Part shown: positions 32,850-40,636 of the stretch, piece after piece
Position numbering within the stretch: position 1 is the stretch's first letter
Layout of the letters: the number at the start of each line of letters is the position of its first letter
DNA from: CAIXSC01 sp046349935
GTDB taxonomy: Bacteria > Planctomycetota > Planctomycetia > Pirellulales > Pirellulaceae
Assembly (NCBI GenBank): GCA_046349935.1
Contig: JAXMBK010000004.1
Span: 883,872-947,871 of the forward strand
Reading direction: 5' to 3'
Length of the DNA: 64,000 nucleotides
Position numbers and translations under genes: made by a program
The notes under the pieces: generated by a model
What the model was told of the DNA's origin: nothing
What the model saw: the letters and a program-made list of their open reading frames with translations, nothing else
Database searches by the model: none

Positions 32850-33805
32850 CGACGATCGCTCACGAAATTCGATTGATCGCCGGCGAGAGGTACGCCGGCC
32901 ATTGGCCCGTCGAGCACCTCGGGAAGTTCATGGCCGAGTTGCCGCCGGCGCTGCGTAGTTGCGTGTCGATGGCCTTTTCGCATCGCGGCAAGTCGATCGG
33001 CCGCCGCCCAGGCTGGCTTGAGCGCGCCGCCGACGTGCGTTGGAACTCTCGTCGCCAAACCCAACCAGACACTCTGATCCTCGAACTACCGCCGCTCGGC
33101 GAATGCGCCGCCGAGTTGTACCGCCAACAGACGTTGGATTCCGAATTCGATGATCGGCCCGCGAAAGACGACACGGCCCTGGATCTCTTGGGGGACGTTC
33201 TGAGTGACGTGGCGTTGAAGAATGCCGACAGCGATCGGTTCGACCATGACCTTCTTGGTCGGATCGCAAAGTTCGGCAGCGTCTTCAAGAATGGTCCTTT
33301 CCAAGAACTTCTCGTAACTAGCCGTCGTTTCCCGTCCGACAGGCCCTTTCGACTGACCTCTGGCACCGCCGTTTGTGCGAAGGAACTGCTTGGACGTACG
33401 CCCGTGCCGCAGCGAGTGCGATTGGTCGGCGAGCTGGACGGCATCGTCGCTAGCACGCAACGCTTCTCGCTGTTGCTCGATACGGGCGAACATGCCATGG
33501 GAGTCTTTGCGGTTGAGAATTCGGAAGCCCTGCGATCGCTGTGGCAAAAGCGAGTCGTCGTATGTGGGATGGCGATCTACCGCCCTTCGGGACGATTGCT
33601 GCGGGTGGACGCGGAGTCAATCGAAGCGGGCGACGGCGAATCATCGCTCTTCTCACGATTGCCATCCCCTCCCATTGCGACGCTCGACCACCAAACGCTG
33701 CGCCAGACCCAAGGCCCTAGGTCAGGCGTCAACGCCCTCATCGGAAACTGGCCCGGCGACGAAACGGATGAAGAGATCGAAGCGCTCCTGGAGCGATTCT
33801 CATGA
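32846..33805 (+). CDS. Unknown protein in the RM operon, candidate antitoxin for the PIN protein
   Basis: 319 residues, no signal peptide, not recognised over most of its length. It overlaps hsdS upstream and the PIN gene downstream by ATGA each, so all four genes are translationally coupled. The last about 25 residues (LIGNWPGDETDEEIEALLER) resemble the short acidic tail seen at the end of partners of PIN toxins, which would wrap the PIN active site. The main body has beta-rich segments (VRLVGELDGIVASTQRFSLL, KRVVVCGMAIYRPSGRLLR). Proposed role: antitoxin or adaptor that ties PIN activity to the RM complex (inference). Confidence 0.6.
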   Translation: MTTIAHEIRLIAGERYAGHWPVEHLGKFMAELPPALRSCVSMAFSHRGKSIGRRPGWLERAADVRWNSRRQTQPDTLILELPPLGECAAELYRQQTLDSEFDDRPAKDDTALDLLGDVLSDVALKNADSDRFDHDLLGRIAKFGSVFKNGPFQELLVTSRRFPSDRPFRLTSGTAVCAKELLGRTPVPQRVRLVGELDGIVASTQRFSLLLDTGEHAMGVFAVENSEALRSLWQKRVVVCGMAIYRPSGRLLRVDAESIEAGDGESSLFSRLPSPPIATLDHQTLRQTQGPRSGVNALIGNWPGDETDEEIEALLERFS

Positions 33806-34242
33806 TTCGTCCGGGGCGAGAACTGCTGGTGCTCGATACGTCGATCTTCGTTCACGTGGTGCGAGACGATGCCACAGGACGACGAATCGTTGCGGAACAT
33901 GGACTCACGGAACGAGTCGACCGGCCCCTATTCACGTCGGTGTCCGAAGGAGAGGCTCGAGCGATGGCCATTTACCGCAGGTGGGGACCAGCCAAGCTAG
34001 ATCGGCTGGGGGAACTCTTTGCGAATTTGGTACGCATTGACGCGGGGCATCCCCAAATCGTCGCCGCCTACGCAGAACTACACGCAATGAGCGAAAACCG
34101 GGGGCTCAATATTGGGCAGAATGACATGTGGATCGCGGCATGCGCACACTTCGCTAACGCGACCGTACTCACTTGCGACAAAGACTTTACCCGCGTCCCA
34201 GATGAATACGTGCCGGTTGTCTTCGTGGAAACCGTGAAGTGA
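33802..34242 (+). CDS. PIN-domain ribonuclease (VapC-like)
   Basis: 146 residues. PIN acidic residues are in place: LDTSIF (Asp12), SVSEGEARA (Glu49/Glu51), GQNDMWIAACA (Asp108), LTCDKDF (Asp126/Asp128). Such proteins cleave tRNA or other RNA when free of antitoxin. The start overlaps the preceding gene (ATGA). Being locked into the hsdR-hsdS operon suggests an addiction or abortive-infection arm attached to restriction (inference). Confidence 0.88.
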   Translation: MIRPGRELLVLDTSIFVHVVRDDATGRRIVAEHGLTERVDRPLFTSVSEGEARAMAIYRRWGPAKLDRLGELFANLVRIDAGHPQIVAAYAELHAMSENRGLNIGQNDMWIAACAHFANATVLTCDKDFTRVPDEYVPVVFVETVK

Positions 34243-34384
34243 TCGTCGTTTGCCGGCCACGTCGTAAGTGCATTGCCAACGGTCAACGTAATTTGCCTCG
34301 ATCGCCACAGAGCAATTCGCCCGTCCGTCGCGTCGCGACCTAGAACGTGGATTGATTCGCCCTTGAGGCAAGAGAGAAACGGCC

Positions 34385-34730
34385 ATGGCCTACTGGATCT
34401 ACAAGTGCAACGCCCGAGGTGGTTCCGGAACTGAAGGCACTTTCCGAGAACGACACCATCCTTGCCTACCAAACCGACAAGAACGAACTGGTGGGGGTGG
34501 CTCGCGTCGCGGAGATGCGAGTTTGCGGCCCCTTTGTCGACGTCATGCTCTCCCCCGTAGAGCGCATCGGCGCGAAGGTTCGTCCCCTGAAGCAGGCAGA
34601 CAAAAACATCGCCGCCATCGCCGCCTTGAAGGCCGGCCCCATCAAGACGCTCTACAAACTGTCTGGGGTCGACGCAAACCGACTGATTCGGGCAGCTAAG
34701 GAGTCCGTTCGGGCCAAGGCATCGAGTTAG
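34385..34730 (+). pseudogene. EVE-domain protein, broken by deletion/frameshift
   Basis: The ATG at 34385 opens with MAYWIYKCNARGG, the normal start of small EVE-domain proteins. The continuation VPELKALSENDTILAYQTDK and NELVGVARV is in another frame starting about 34412. The piece normally between them (about 30-40 residues) is missing. So a deletion with frameshift at about 34417 has joined N-terminus and body. The rest of the EVE domain and a short C-terminal tail are intact to the TAG at 34728. Intact EVE proteins bind modified bases and often sit with RM genes. Confidence 0.7.
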
Positions 34731-34775
34731 CTCCACTTCTCTCGGGCCATACCTCGCACTTTACTCGTTACCTCC

Positions 34776-35042
34776 ATGAGCACCGCTTCCCAGCAGATCG
34801 ACTCCAAGGCCTGGAACTTCGCGCATTTCCTGCGCGACGACGGGCTGTCGTACATGGCGTACACAGAGCAGATCACGTTTCTGCTCTTCCTGAAGATGGC
34901 CGACGAACCGGCCAGCATGCTGCTGGATCGGCGGACTGCGAGTCAGGCTCTTCCTGAAGGAAGTGAGGAGACCATGACGATCGCTCGAAGCGGTGTTCGG
35001 CGGGCCAAGTTGGAGTTCGTGAAGGGGCGGTCCGACGCATGA
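34776..35042 (+). pseudogene. 5' fragment of hsdM fused to unrelated tail
   Basis: The first 45 codons (MSTASQQIDSKAWNFAHFLR, DDGLSYMAYTEQITFLLFLK, MADE) are a diverged copy of the start of the intact hsdM at 35939. From about 34912 the sequence is unrelated (PASMLLDRRTASQALPEGSE...). The stop overlaps the DUF3800 start by ATGA. It looks like an hsdM gene interrupted by a DUF3800 module. Confidence 0.75.
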
Positions 35043-35791
35043 GTGACGCGCCAGGTTCCTTCAGCGACTACATCGTTTACGTTGATGAGAGCGGCGATCA
35101 CAGCTTGGCAAAGTTCGATCCCGAATTCCCGGTCTTCGTGCTGACGTTTTGCATCTTCAGGAAAGAGGAGTACATCAACCAGATCGTACCTGCCTTGCAG
35201 CGCATCAAGTTCAAGCACTTTGGACACGACATGGTTGTGTTTCACGAACGGGATATTCGCAAGGCATCCGGCCCGTTCGCCTTCTTGACCGACGCACCAC
35301 GTCGCCACGATTTCATGGCGGACCTGAACGGCTGGGTTGAGCAAAGTCCGTTCTTGATCATCGCCGTGGTGATTCGTAAAGCGGAGTTTGCGAAACAGCA
35401 CGTCGATGGGCGAAACGCCTATCACTTTGCCATGCGTCTCGGATTGGAGCGGGTCGAAAAGTACCTGCGTCAGTCGGAGCCGCAGTTACGCCCAACTCAC
35501 ATTGTCTTCGAGGCACGTGGCAGGCGGGAAGATGAAGAATTGGAACTGGAGTTTCGGCGAGTCTGCGGCGGCGAGAATTACCTGAAAGCGTCGTTGCCTT
35601 TTCAGGTAGTCTTTGCCGGCAAGCAGATTAACTCGTCGGGGCTGCAGCTTGCCGACTTGACGGCCCGCCCTGTGGGACGGCACGTCATGAATCCGGCGCA
35701 GGCGAATCGAGCCTATGCGATCATCGAGAAGAAAATGGATCGGTCCGAGCACGGAGCAATCGACGGATTCGGCTTGACGACGTATCCATAA
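35039..35791 (+). CDS. DUF3800 protein
   Basis: 250 residues. Starts with the DUF3800 hallmark YVDESGDH (14-21), followed by FVLTFCIFRKEEY, and late LQLADLTARPVGR. The conserved acidic residues suggest an RNase H-like metal-dependent nuclease, but no activity is established to my knowledge. DUF3800 genes are common passengers of defence islands and mobile elements. Here it lies between a duplicated hsdM 5' end and the intact hsdM. Confidence 0.85.
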   Translation: MSDAPGSFSDYIVYVDESGDHSLAKFDPEFPVFVLTFCIFRKEEYINQIVPALQRIKFKHFGHDMVVFHERDIRKASGPFAFLTDAPRRHDFMADLNGWVEQSPFLIIAVVIRKAEFAKQHVDGRNAYHFAMRLGLERVEKYLRQSEPQLRPTHIVFEARGRREDEELELEFRRVCGGENYLKASLPFQVVFAGKQINSSGLQLADLTARPVGRHVMNPAQANRAYAIIEKKMDRSEHGAIDGFGLTTYP

Positions 35792-35938
35792 AAGCCGATG
35801 GCCCCGGCGTTCCGCCGAGGCCACATGCCGACCGGGTTCCCCAGTCCCTTTTGCACAAGTATCGGACTGGGAACGCGAAAAATCAAGTCAAGCAGTCGTA
35901 AATCGCCGCAAGTCCAGAATCAGTAAAGAAATGCGAGT

Positions 35939-37426
35939 ATGAGCACCGCCTCCCAGCAGATCGTTTCCAAGGCCTGGAATTTCGCGCACGTCTTGCGCGA
36001 CGACGGGTTGTCGTACATGGCGTATACCGAGCAGATCACGTTTCTGCTCTTCCTGAAGATGGCCGACGAGCTCACCAAGCCGCCCTACAACCGGCCGCCG
36101 ATCGTGCCGCCCAAGTACGGCTGGGAGAGCCTGCTCAAGCGGGAAGGAGACGAACTCGAAGCACACTACCGCCACATCCTCGAAGAACTGGCCGGCAAGC
36201 CCGGGATGCTCGGGGAGATCTTCAAGAAGGCTCGACCCGACATCCAGAATCCGGCCACGCTGCGGCGCCTGATCGTCGACCTGATCGAGCCGGTGAAGTG
36301 GTCGAGCATGGAAGCCGACGTGAAGGGGGACATCTACGAGGGGCTGCTCGCCAAGAGCGCCGAGGAGTCGCCCAAGGGTGCGGGGCAGTACTTCACTCCG
36401 CGACAGTTGATCAAAGCGATCGTCGACTGTGTTCAACCCGGCCCCAATGACACCGTGTGCGATCCGGCGTCGGGCACGGGCGGGTTCCTGTTGGCCGCTC
36501 ACGACTTTGTGGTACGGGAACATGGCCGCGAACTGGACAAAGACCAGAAGCGGCACCTGCGGACCAAGTTCGTGAAGGGATGGGAGTTGGTTCCGAACAC
36601 GGCGCGGCTGTGCATCATGAACCTCTACCTGCACGGCATCGACGCCGATCCATGCCCGATCAAGTCGGGCGTCGACAGTTTGGCCGCCGACCCGGGCGAG
36701 CGGTTCAGCGTAATCCTCACCAATCCGCCGTTCGGCAAGAAGAGCAGCATCGCGGTGGTGAACGAAGAGGGGGACATCGAGAAGGAAGACAACGTCTACG
36801 AGCGGCAAGACTTCTGGACGGCGACGAAAAACAAGCAGCTCAATTTCCTCCAGCACGTCAAGACGCTGCTCAAGATCAACGGCCGCTGCGCCATCGTGGT
36901 CCCCGACAACGTGCTGTTTGAGGGCGGCGCCGGCGAGACGGTGCGTCGCAACCTGCTCCAGCAATGCGACGTCCACACGCTGCTGCGGTTGCCCACTGGC
37001 ATCTTCTACGCGCAAGGCGTGAAGGCGAACGTTCTGTTCTTCGACGCCAAGCCGGCTCAGGAGAAGGCCTGGACGAAGACGCTGTGGGTGTACGACCTGC
37101 GGACCAACATGCACTTCACGCTGAAAACCAACCCGCTCCGTCGCGAGGATCTGGACGAGTTCGTGGAGTGCTACCGCCCCGAGAAGCGACACCTGCGCAA
37201 GCCGACCTGGGACGAAGAGAAGAGTCGGGAGGGGCGCTGGCGTTCGTTCTCGTACGACGAGCTGATCAAGCGCGACAAGGTGAACCTCGACATCTTCTGG
37301 CTAAAGGACAAGAGCCTCGAAGACAGCGAAGACCTCCCGCCCCCCGACGTCTTGGCCCAAGAGATCGCCGACGACCTCCAAACGGCCCTGGAGCAGTTCC
37401 AAGCGATCGCGGAGAAAGTGAAGTAG
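35939..37426 (+). CDS. hsdM: Type I restriction enzyme M subunit (HsdM)
   Basis: 495 residues. N-terminal HsdM helical domain (AWNFAHVLRDDGLSYMAYTE), SAM-binding motif DPASGTGGFLLAAHD (about 175-189), catalytic NPPF in VILTNPPFGKKSS (about 259-271). It methylates adenine in the sequence read by HsdS and forms M2S/R2M2S complexes. It is complete but separated from hsdRS by the unknown-PIN pair, the broken EVE gene and DUF3800. Confidence 0.95.
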   Translation: MSTASQQIVSKAWNFAHVLRDDGLSYMAYTEQITFLLFLKMADELTKPPYNRPPIVPPKYGWESLLKREGDELEAHYRHILEELAGKPGMLGEIFKKARPDIQNPATLRRLIVDLIEPVKWSSMEADVKGDIYEGLLAKSAEESPKGAGQYFTPRQLIKAIVDCVQPGPNDTVCDPASGTGGFLLAAHDFVVREHGRELDKDQKRHLRTKFVKGWELVPNTARLCIMNLYLHGIDADPCPIKSGVDSLAADPGERFSVILTNPPFGKKSSIAVVNEEGDIEKEDNVYERQDFWTATKNKQLNFLQHVKTLLKINGRCAIVVPDNVLFEGGAGETVRRNLLQQCDVHTLLRLPTGIFYAQGVKANVLFFDAKPAQEKAWTKTLWVYDLRTNMHFTLKTNPLRREDLDEFVECYRPEKRHLRKPTWDEEKSREGRWRSFSYDELIKRDKVNLDIFWLKDKSLEDSEDLPPPDVLAQEIADDLQTALEQFQAIAEKVK

Positions 37427-37435
37427 CGATCGTCG

Positions 37436-37486
37436 TGGACCGCAAAGCAGATCCAGCGCAGAGTCGTGGACCGCTCCGTCGGTCCA
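37436..37486. repeat. Two tandem family 1 hairpins (first one degenerate)
   Basis: TGGACCGCAAAGCAGATCCA (37436-37455, arms damaged) and TGGACCGCTCCGTCGGTCCA (37467-37486). Together with the following bases up to 37603 this 180-base stretch is almost identical to 51115-51293. Confidence 0.85.
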
Positions 37487-37559
37487 ACGCCGACGGGGGG
37501 CTCTCCCCACGACTTTCTCAGCTCTACTCTCTACGCGTTCGTCGCACCGCGGCGAAGAA

Positions 37560-37602
37560 GTCGGGGTGATAGGATTTGAACCTACGACCTCTTGGTCCCG
37601 AA
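37560..37602 (-). other. Attachment-site copy 1: 3' half of tRNA-Pro(CGG)
   Basis: On the minus strand the segment gives TTCGGGACCAAG (anticodon loop with CGG, 3' anticodon stem), variable loop AGGTC, T-arm GTAGG TTCAAAT CCTAT and acceptor strand CACCCCG. Only the 3' half of the tRNA is present; the sequence beyond the anticodon loop is unrelated. Identical copies lie at 51250-51292 and 63666-63708. This is the classic footprint of tyrosine-integrase elements using a tRNA 3' end. Confidence 0.85.
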
Positions 37603-37636
37603 CTACGCGATTCACTTTGCCGCAACCCACTGGGGC

Positions 37637-37758
37637 GCATCACCTTCCGGCCAGTTCGGCGTAGTCTAAGTCGTCCATTACGTCCACGCAATGCCTAGGC
37701 GTTTTTTGCTGGCGATGCAAAAGGTGATGCAAGTTGCATCAACAACATTTGTTGATGC
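37637..37758. promoter_or_regulatory. Inverted repeats beside att copy 1 (candidate integrase arm sites)
   Basis: GCATCACCTT at 37637-37646 is the exact complement of AAGGTGATGC at 37721-37730. A further 9-base pair, GCATCAACA / TGTTGATGC, lies at 37736-37758. Repeats built on GCATCA/TGATGC next to a tRNA-derived att site are what an integrase's accessory sites look like; they differ from the TTTCGGGGTAG sites of island 2. Confidence 0.4.
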
Positions 37759-38048
37759 CTCTGGAGTCATCCGGCCTAATACTGGCAAATCGGTCGACGA
37801 CTGCGGCGGACGTTGACTGTCACAAGTCGCGATGGGTGTTGAATTCGCTTGTGAGCTCCCGACCCCAATTCGAAGCCAGGCGTCGCCAACTCGATTTCCG
37901 CTTCCCGATCACAGACGCCGAGCGTGCGTCGACATCGCTCGTGCAATCGAATAATGACGCCGACTTGCTCCGCGAAATGAACGAATTGAACGCCGAGACT
38001 CGGCAAGCCACGGCGCGAAGGCAAGTCCTAGTCTCGTGGATAGAGTAA

Positions 38049-38156
38049 ATGGACGAGAAGACGCGAATCGATCGCGAACTCGCGGATCGAGAAGCGTCGC
38101 AGGGAGACGCCGATGCCCGCCGCGACGTGGCCGAACGCTACCGCACGGAAGCGTAA
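38049..38156 (+). CDS. Possible small charged protein
   Basis: 35 codons (MDEKTRIDRELADREASQGD...) starting directly after the TAA of an equally uncertain 104-codon frame (37734-38048) and running 4 bases into the IS66 left end. The composition is charged and helical. Nothing is recognised; it may be the end of a gene cut by the IS66 insertion. Confidence 0.25.
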   Translation: MDEKTRIDRELADREASQGDADARRDVAERYRTEA

Positions 38157-38238
38157 CCGTACACCACCGCCATTCTTGACGGCTCGGGTAGCTTGCAGGT
38201 TTTGGGTTTTGACCTGCACTGGCACAAGGAGCGAACGA

Positions 38239-38625
38239 ATGGGTCGGGGCATCGACGAAGGGCTATGGGCGGATTGGCGTCGGAGGCTTTCGCGGTTTCC
38301 GCAGTGGCAGGGGACGGTTGCGGCGTTCTGCCAGCAAGAAGGCGTGTCGGTGGCGGCGTTCTACCAGTGGCGGCGGAAGCTCGCCACGACGCAGGCAGCG
38401 GGGCGTACGGGCAAGGCGGCGGCCGTGCATGCGAATCCGACGCCGCAGTTCTTGCCGGTGCGTATCGCCAGCGTCGAGACGGCGCGCCCGATCGAGATCG
38501 AGTTGCCGAATGGCGTGCGCGTGCGAGTGTCGCTCGGCGCCAATTGCACGTTGGAGTCGATCATCGCGGCGGCGGCAGCGGCGGCGACGAGCGACGTGGC
38601 GACGGAGGTGGCTCGGACATGCTGA
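38239..38625 (+). CDS. tnpA: IS66 accessory protein TnpA
   Basis: 128 residues from the ATG at 38239, preceded by aaggag. Starts MGRGIDEGLWADWRRRLSRF with a helix-turn-helix-like segment (TVAAFCQQEGVSVAAFYQWR), the IS66 OrfA/TnpA signature. The C-terminal half holds IEIELPNGVRVRV. Required with TnpB for IS66 transposition. The stop overlaps the tnpB start by 7 bases. Confidence 0.92.
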   Translation: MGRGIDEGLWADWRRRLSRFPQWQGTVAAFCQQEGVSVAAFYQWRRKLATTQAAGRTGKAAAVHANPTPQFLPVRIASVETARPIEIELPNGVRVRVSLGANCTLESIIAAAAAAATSDVATEVARTC

Positions 38626-39023
38626 GCTTCCCCGCCGGCGTCCAAGTCTATCTATGCGTCCAGCCGATCGATCTACGCAAGAGCTTCGACGGGCTCTGCG
38701 CCGTCGTCGAATTGGTCTTCGAACGCAGTGTCTTCGAAGGTCACTTGTTCTTGTTCCTCAATCAGCGCCGTGATCGCCTCAAGGCGCTGTGGTGGGACCG
38801 AGATGGACTCGCGATTTTTTACAAGCGACTTGAACGCGGACGATTCGAATTGCCGCGCGTCGCAGGCGAATCCTTGCACGTCACGCTCGACGCCACGGCG
38901 CTCGCCATGCTGCTGGGCGGCGTGCCGCTCGCAACGCCGCGTCGGCCTCGTTACGCTCGACCGACAGCCACGCGTAACGCCGCTTCGGCCACGGCAACAT
39001 CGGCCTCCGCCGCGAGCGAGTAA
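38619..39023 (+). CDS. tnpB: IS66 accessory protein TnpB (Orf2)
   Basis: 134 residues. Characteristic IS66 Orf2 sequence: VQVYLCVQPIDLRKSFDGLC, GHLFLFLNQRRDRLKALWWD, RDGLAIFYKRLERGRFELPR. The Ala/Arg-rich C-terminus is variable in the family. Overlaps tnpA and precedes the transposase gene by about 110 bases. Confidence 0.93.
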   Translation: MLSFPAGVQVYLCVQPIDLRKSFDGLCAVVELVFERSVFEGHLFLFLNQRRDRLKALWWDRDGLAIFYKRLERGRFELPRVAGESLHVTLDATALAMLLGGVPLATPRRPRYARPTATRNAASATATSASAASE

Positions 39024-39132
39024 GCGGTTGCGATTCGTGTTCGCGTGACGTGTCATGGCATCGACAAAAAACTCGCAAAATTTCTTCTTCGCCGTGAGAA
39101 CTTTTTGCGAGTTGGTGCGTTTAATAGGCATC

Positions 39133-40538
39133 ATGCAGGATGCAACATCTTCTACCGGCGGCGGCGATCAACTTCCCCAGGACCCAGCAGCGCTGCGCGC
39201 GTTGCTGCAGGAGACGCAGGCCCTCTTGGCCGCGCAGCGCAATGCGATCGCGGCGCTCGAACAAGAACGCGATCGTTGGCGTCAGGAATGCGAAGCGTTC
39301 CGATTGTGGTTCGAGCGGCTGCAGCGTTCACGATTCGGGCATCGCAGCGAGCAGCACGACCCGCTGCAACAGTTGCTCAAGTTCCCGGACGATCCCGAAG
39401 CGGCGGTCGCCATGGCCGACGCGCTCGACGAGGCGGCCGCGGCCGCGCAAGAGGTGCTCGAGGAACGCGAGCCGGCCAAGCCACGTCCGCGTCCCAAACG
39501 CAGCGAGACGCACGGCGAATTCCCGGCGCATCTACCGCGCATCGTCGAGACGATCGAACCCGAGGCTGAAGAGCAAGTCTGCTCGGAACACGGCGCGAAG
39601 AAGCTGATCGGCTTCGATGAGACGCAGACGATGGAGGTCGTGCCGCCGAAGCTGCAAGTGCGTGTGCGACGGTATCCGAAGTACATCTGCGAGAAGCATG
39701 CGGAATGCGGCGTGAAGCAGGCCCCGCGCATGCCCGCGCTGGTCGCCGGTCATCGCTACGACATCAGCATCGCGATCCAAATCATCCTGTCGAAGTACGC
39801 TTATCACTTGCCGCTCTATCGCCAACAAGATCTCTTCGCGGCGTGCGGTTGGACGCCCAGCCGCTCGACGCTCAACAACCTGCTGGCGGCGATCGACGAG
39901 CTGTTCCTACCGTTGGTCGAAACGATTCGCGACGAGACGCTCGCCGACGGCCTCGTGGGCTGCGACGACACGACGGTGACGCTGATCATGCCTCCCTTCG
40001 CACCCGAAGCGGATGCATCGCAACCGCGAACGGTGCGCGCGCGAAGTGATTGCGGAAGCGATTGAGGCGGGGCGTCCCAGCATCACGGCGCGGATGTGGG
40101 CCTATCAGTCGGTGGTCAAACCGCTCAACTACTTCGACTTTTCCGTCAGTCGTCACCGCGACGGACCGGCCGACGTGCTTGGAAGCTTCCAGGGCATCTT
40201 GCTGGGAGACTGCTATGCGGGCTTCGAGGCGATCTCGTTGGCCAGCGATTCGCGCATCGCACGCGCCCGCCTGCTGGGCGCATGCGCGGCGGAAGTTCGT
40301 CGAACTAGAAACCAAGCATCCGTTGGAAGCGGCCCGCATGCGGGCGCTGACGGGGATGCTGTACGACATCGAGGATCGAGCGAAGGCGCTGACGCCTGAC
40401 GAGCGGAAGGCGTTGCGCGAGTCGGAATCGCGACCGGTCTTGGAAAAGATCCGCGAGTTCCTGTGGGGCGACGCCTACGAACAGTCATTGCCGAAGAACG
40501 ACCTTCGCAAAGCGATGAACTATGTGCGCAACAATTGG
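39133..40538 (+). pseudogene. tnpC: IS66 transposase TnpC, copy A, frameshifted and truncated
   Basis: Same protein as the intact copy B up to about residue 300. Compared with copy B it lacks 2 bases at about 40036 (gtgcgcgcgcgaag versus gtgcgcacgcgcgaag) and has one extra C at about 40268 (gcgcccgcctg versus gcgccgcctg), so the frame breaks twice. The last about 145 codons are gone, cut off at 40538. Inactive on its own. Confidence 0.9.
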
Positions 40539-40636
40539 GTAACCGTACACACCCGCCATCCCGCCGCGTGCGGCGGGATGGGCGCGTAGGGGCGCGCGGG
40601 GACCTCGGGGGATCACGAAGGGTGCAGGGCCTCGGG

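Larger units (their letters stand above)
38153..40538 (+). mobile_element. IS66-family element copy A, right end lost
   Basis: Left end GTAACCGTACACCACCGCCAT at 38153 (first 20 bases diagnostic) is followed by the three IS66 genes in order. The right part is cut at 40538, in the transposase gene, where the right terminal repeat of copy B begins. Nearly identical in sequence to copy B but in opposite orientation. Confidence 0.88.

Noticed and set aside
37560..37680. A complete tRNA-Pro gene
   Set aside because: Only the anticodon loop and the 3' half are present at all three places; no D-arm or 5' acceptor strand can be folded.
37734..38048. A 104-codon plus-strand frame after att copy 1
   Set aside because: Covers the inverted repeats next to the att site and shows no recognisable protein pattern; at most its last third might be real.
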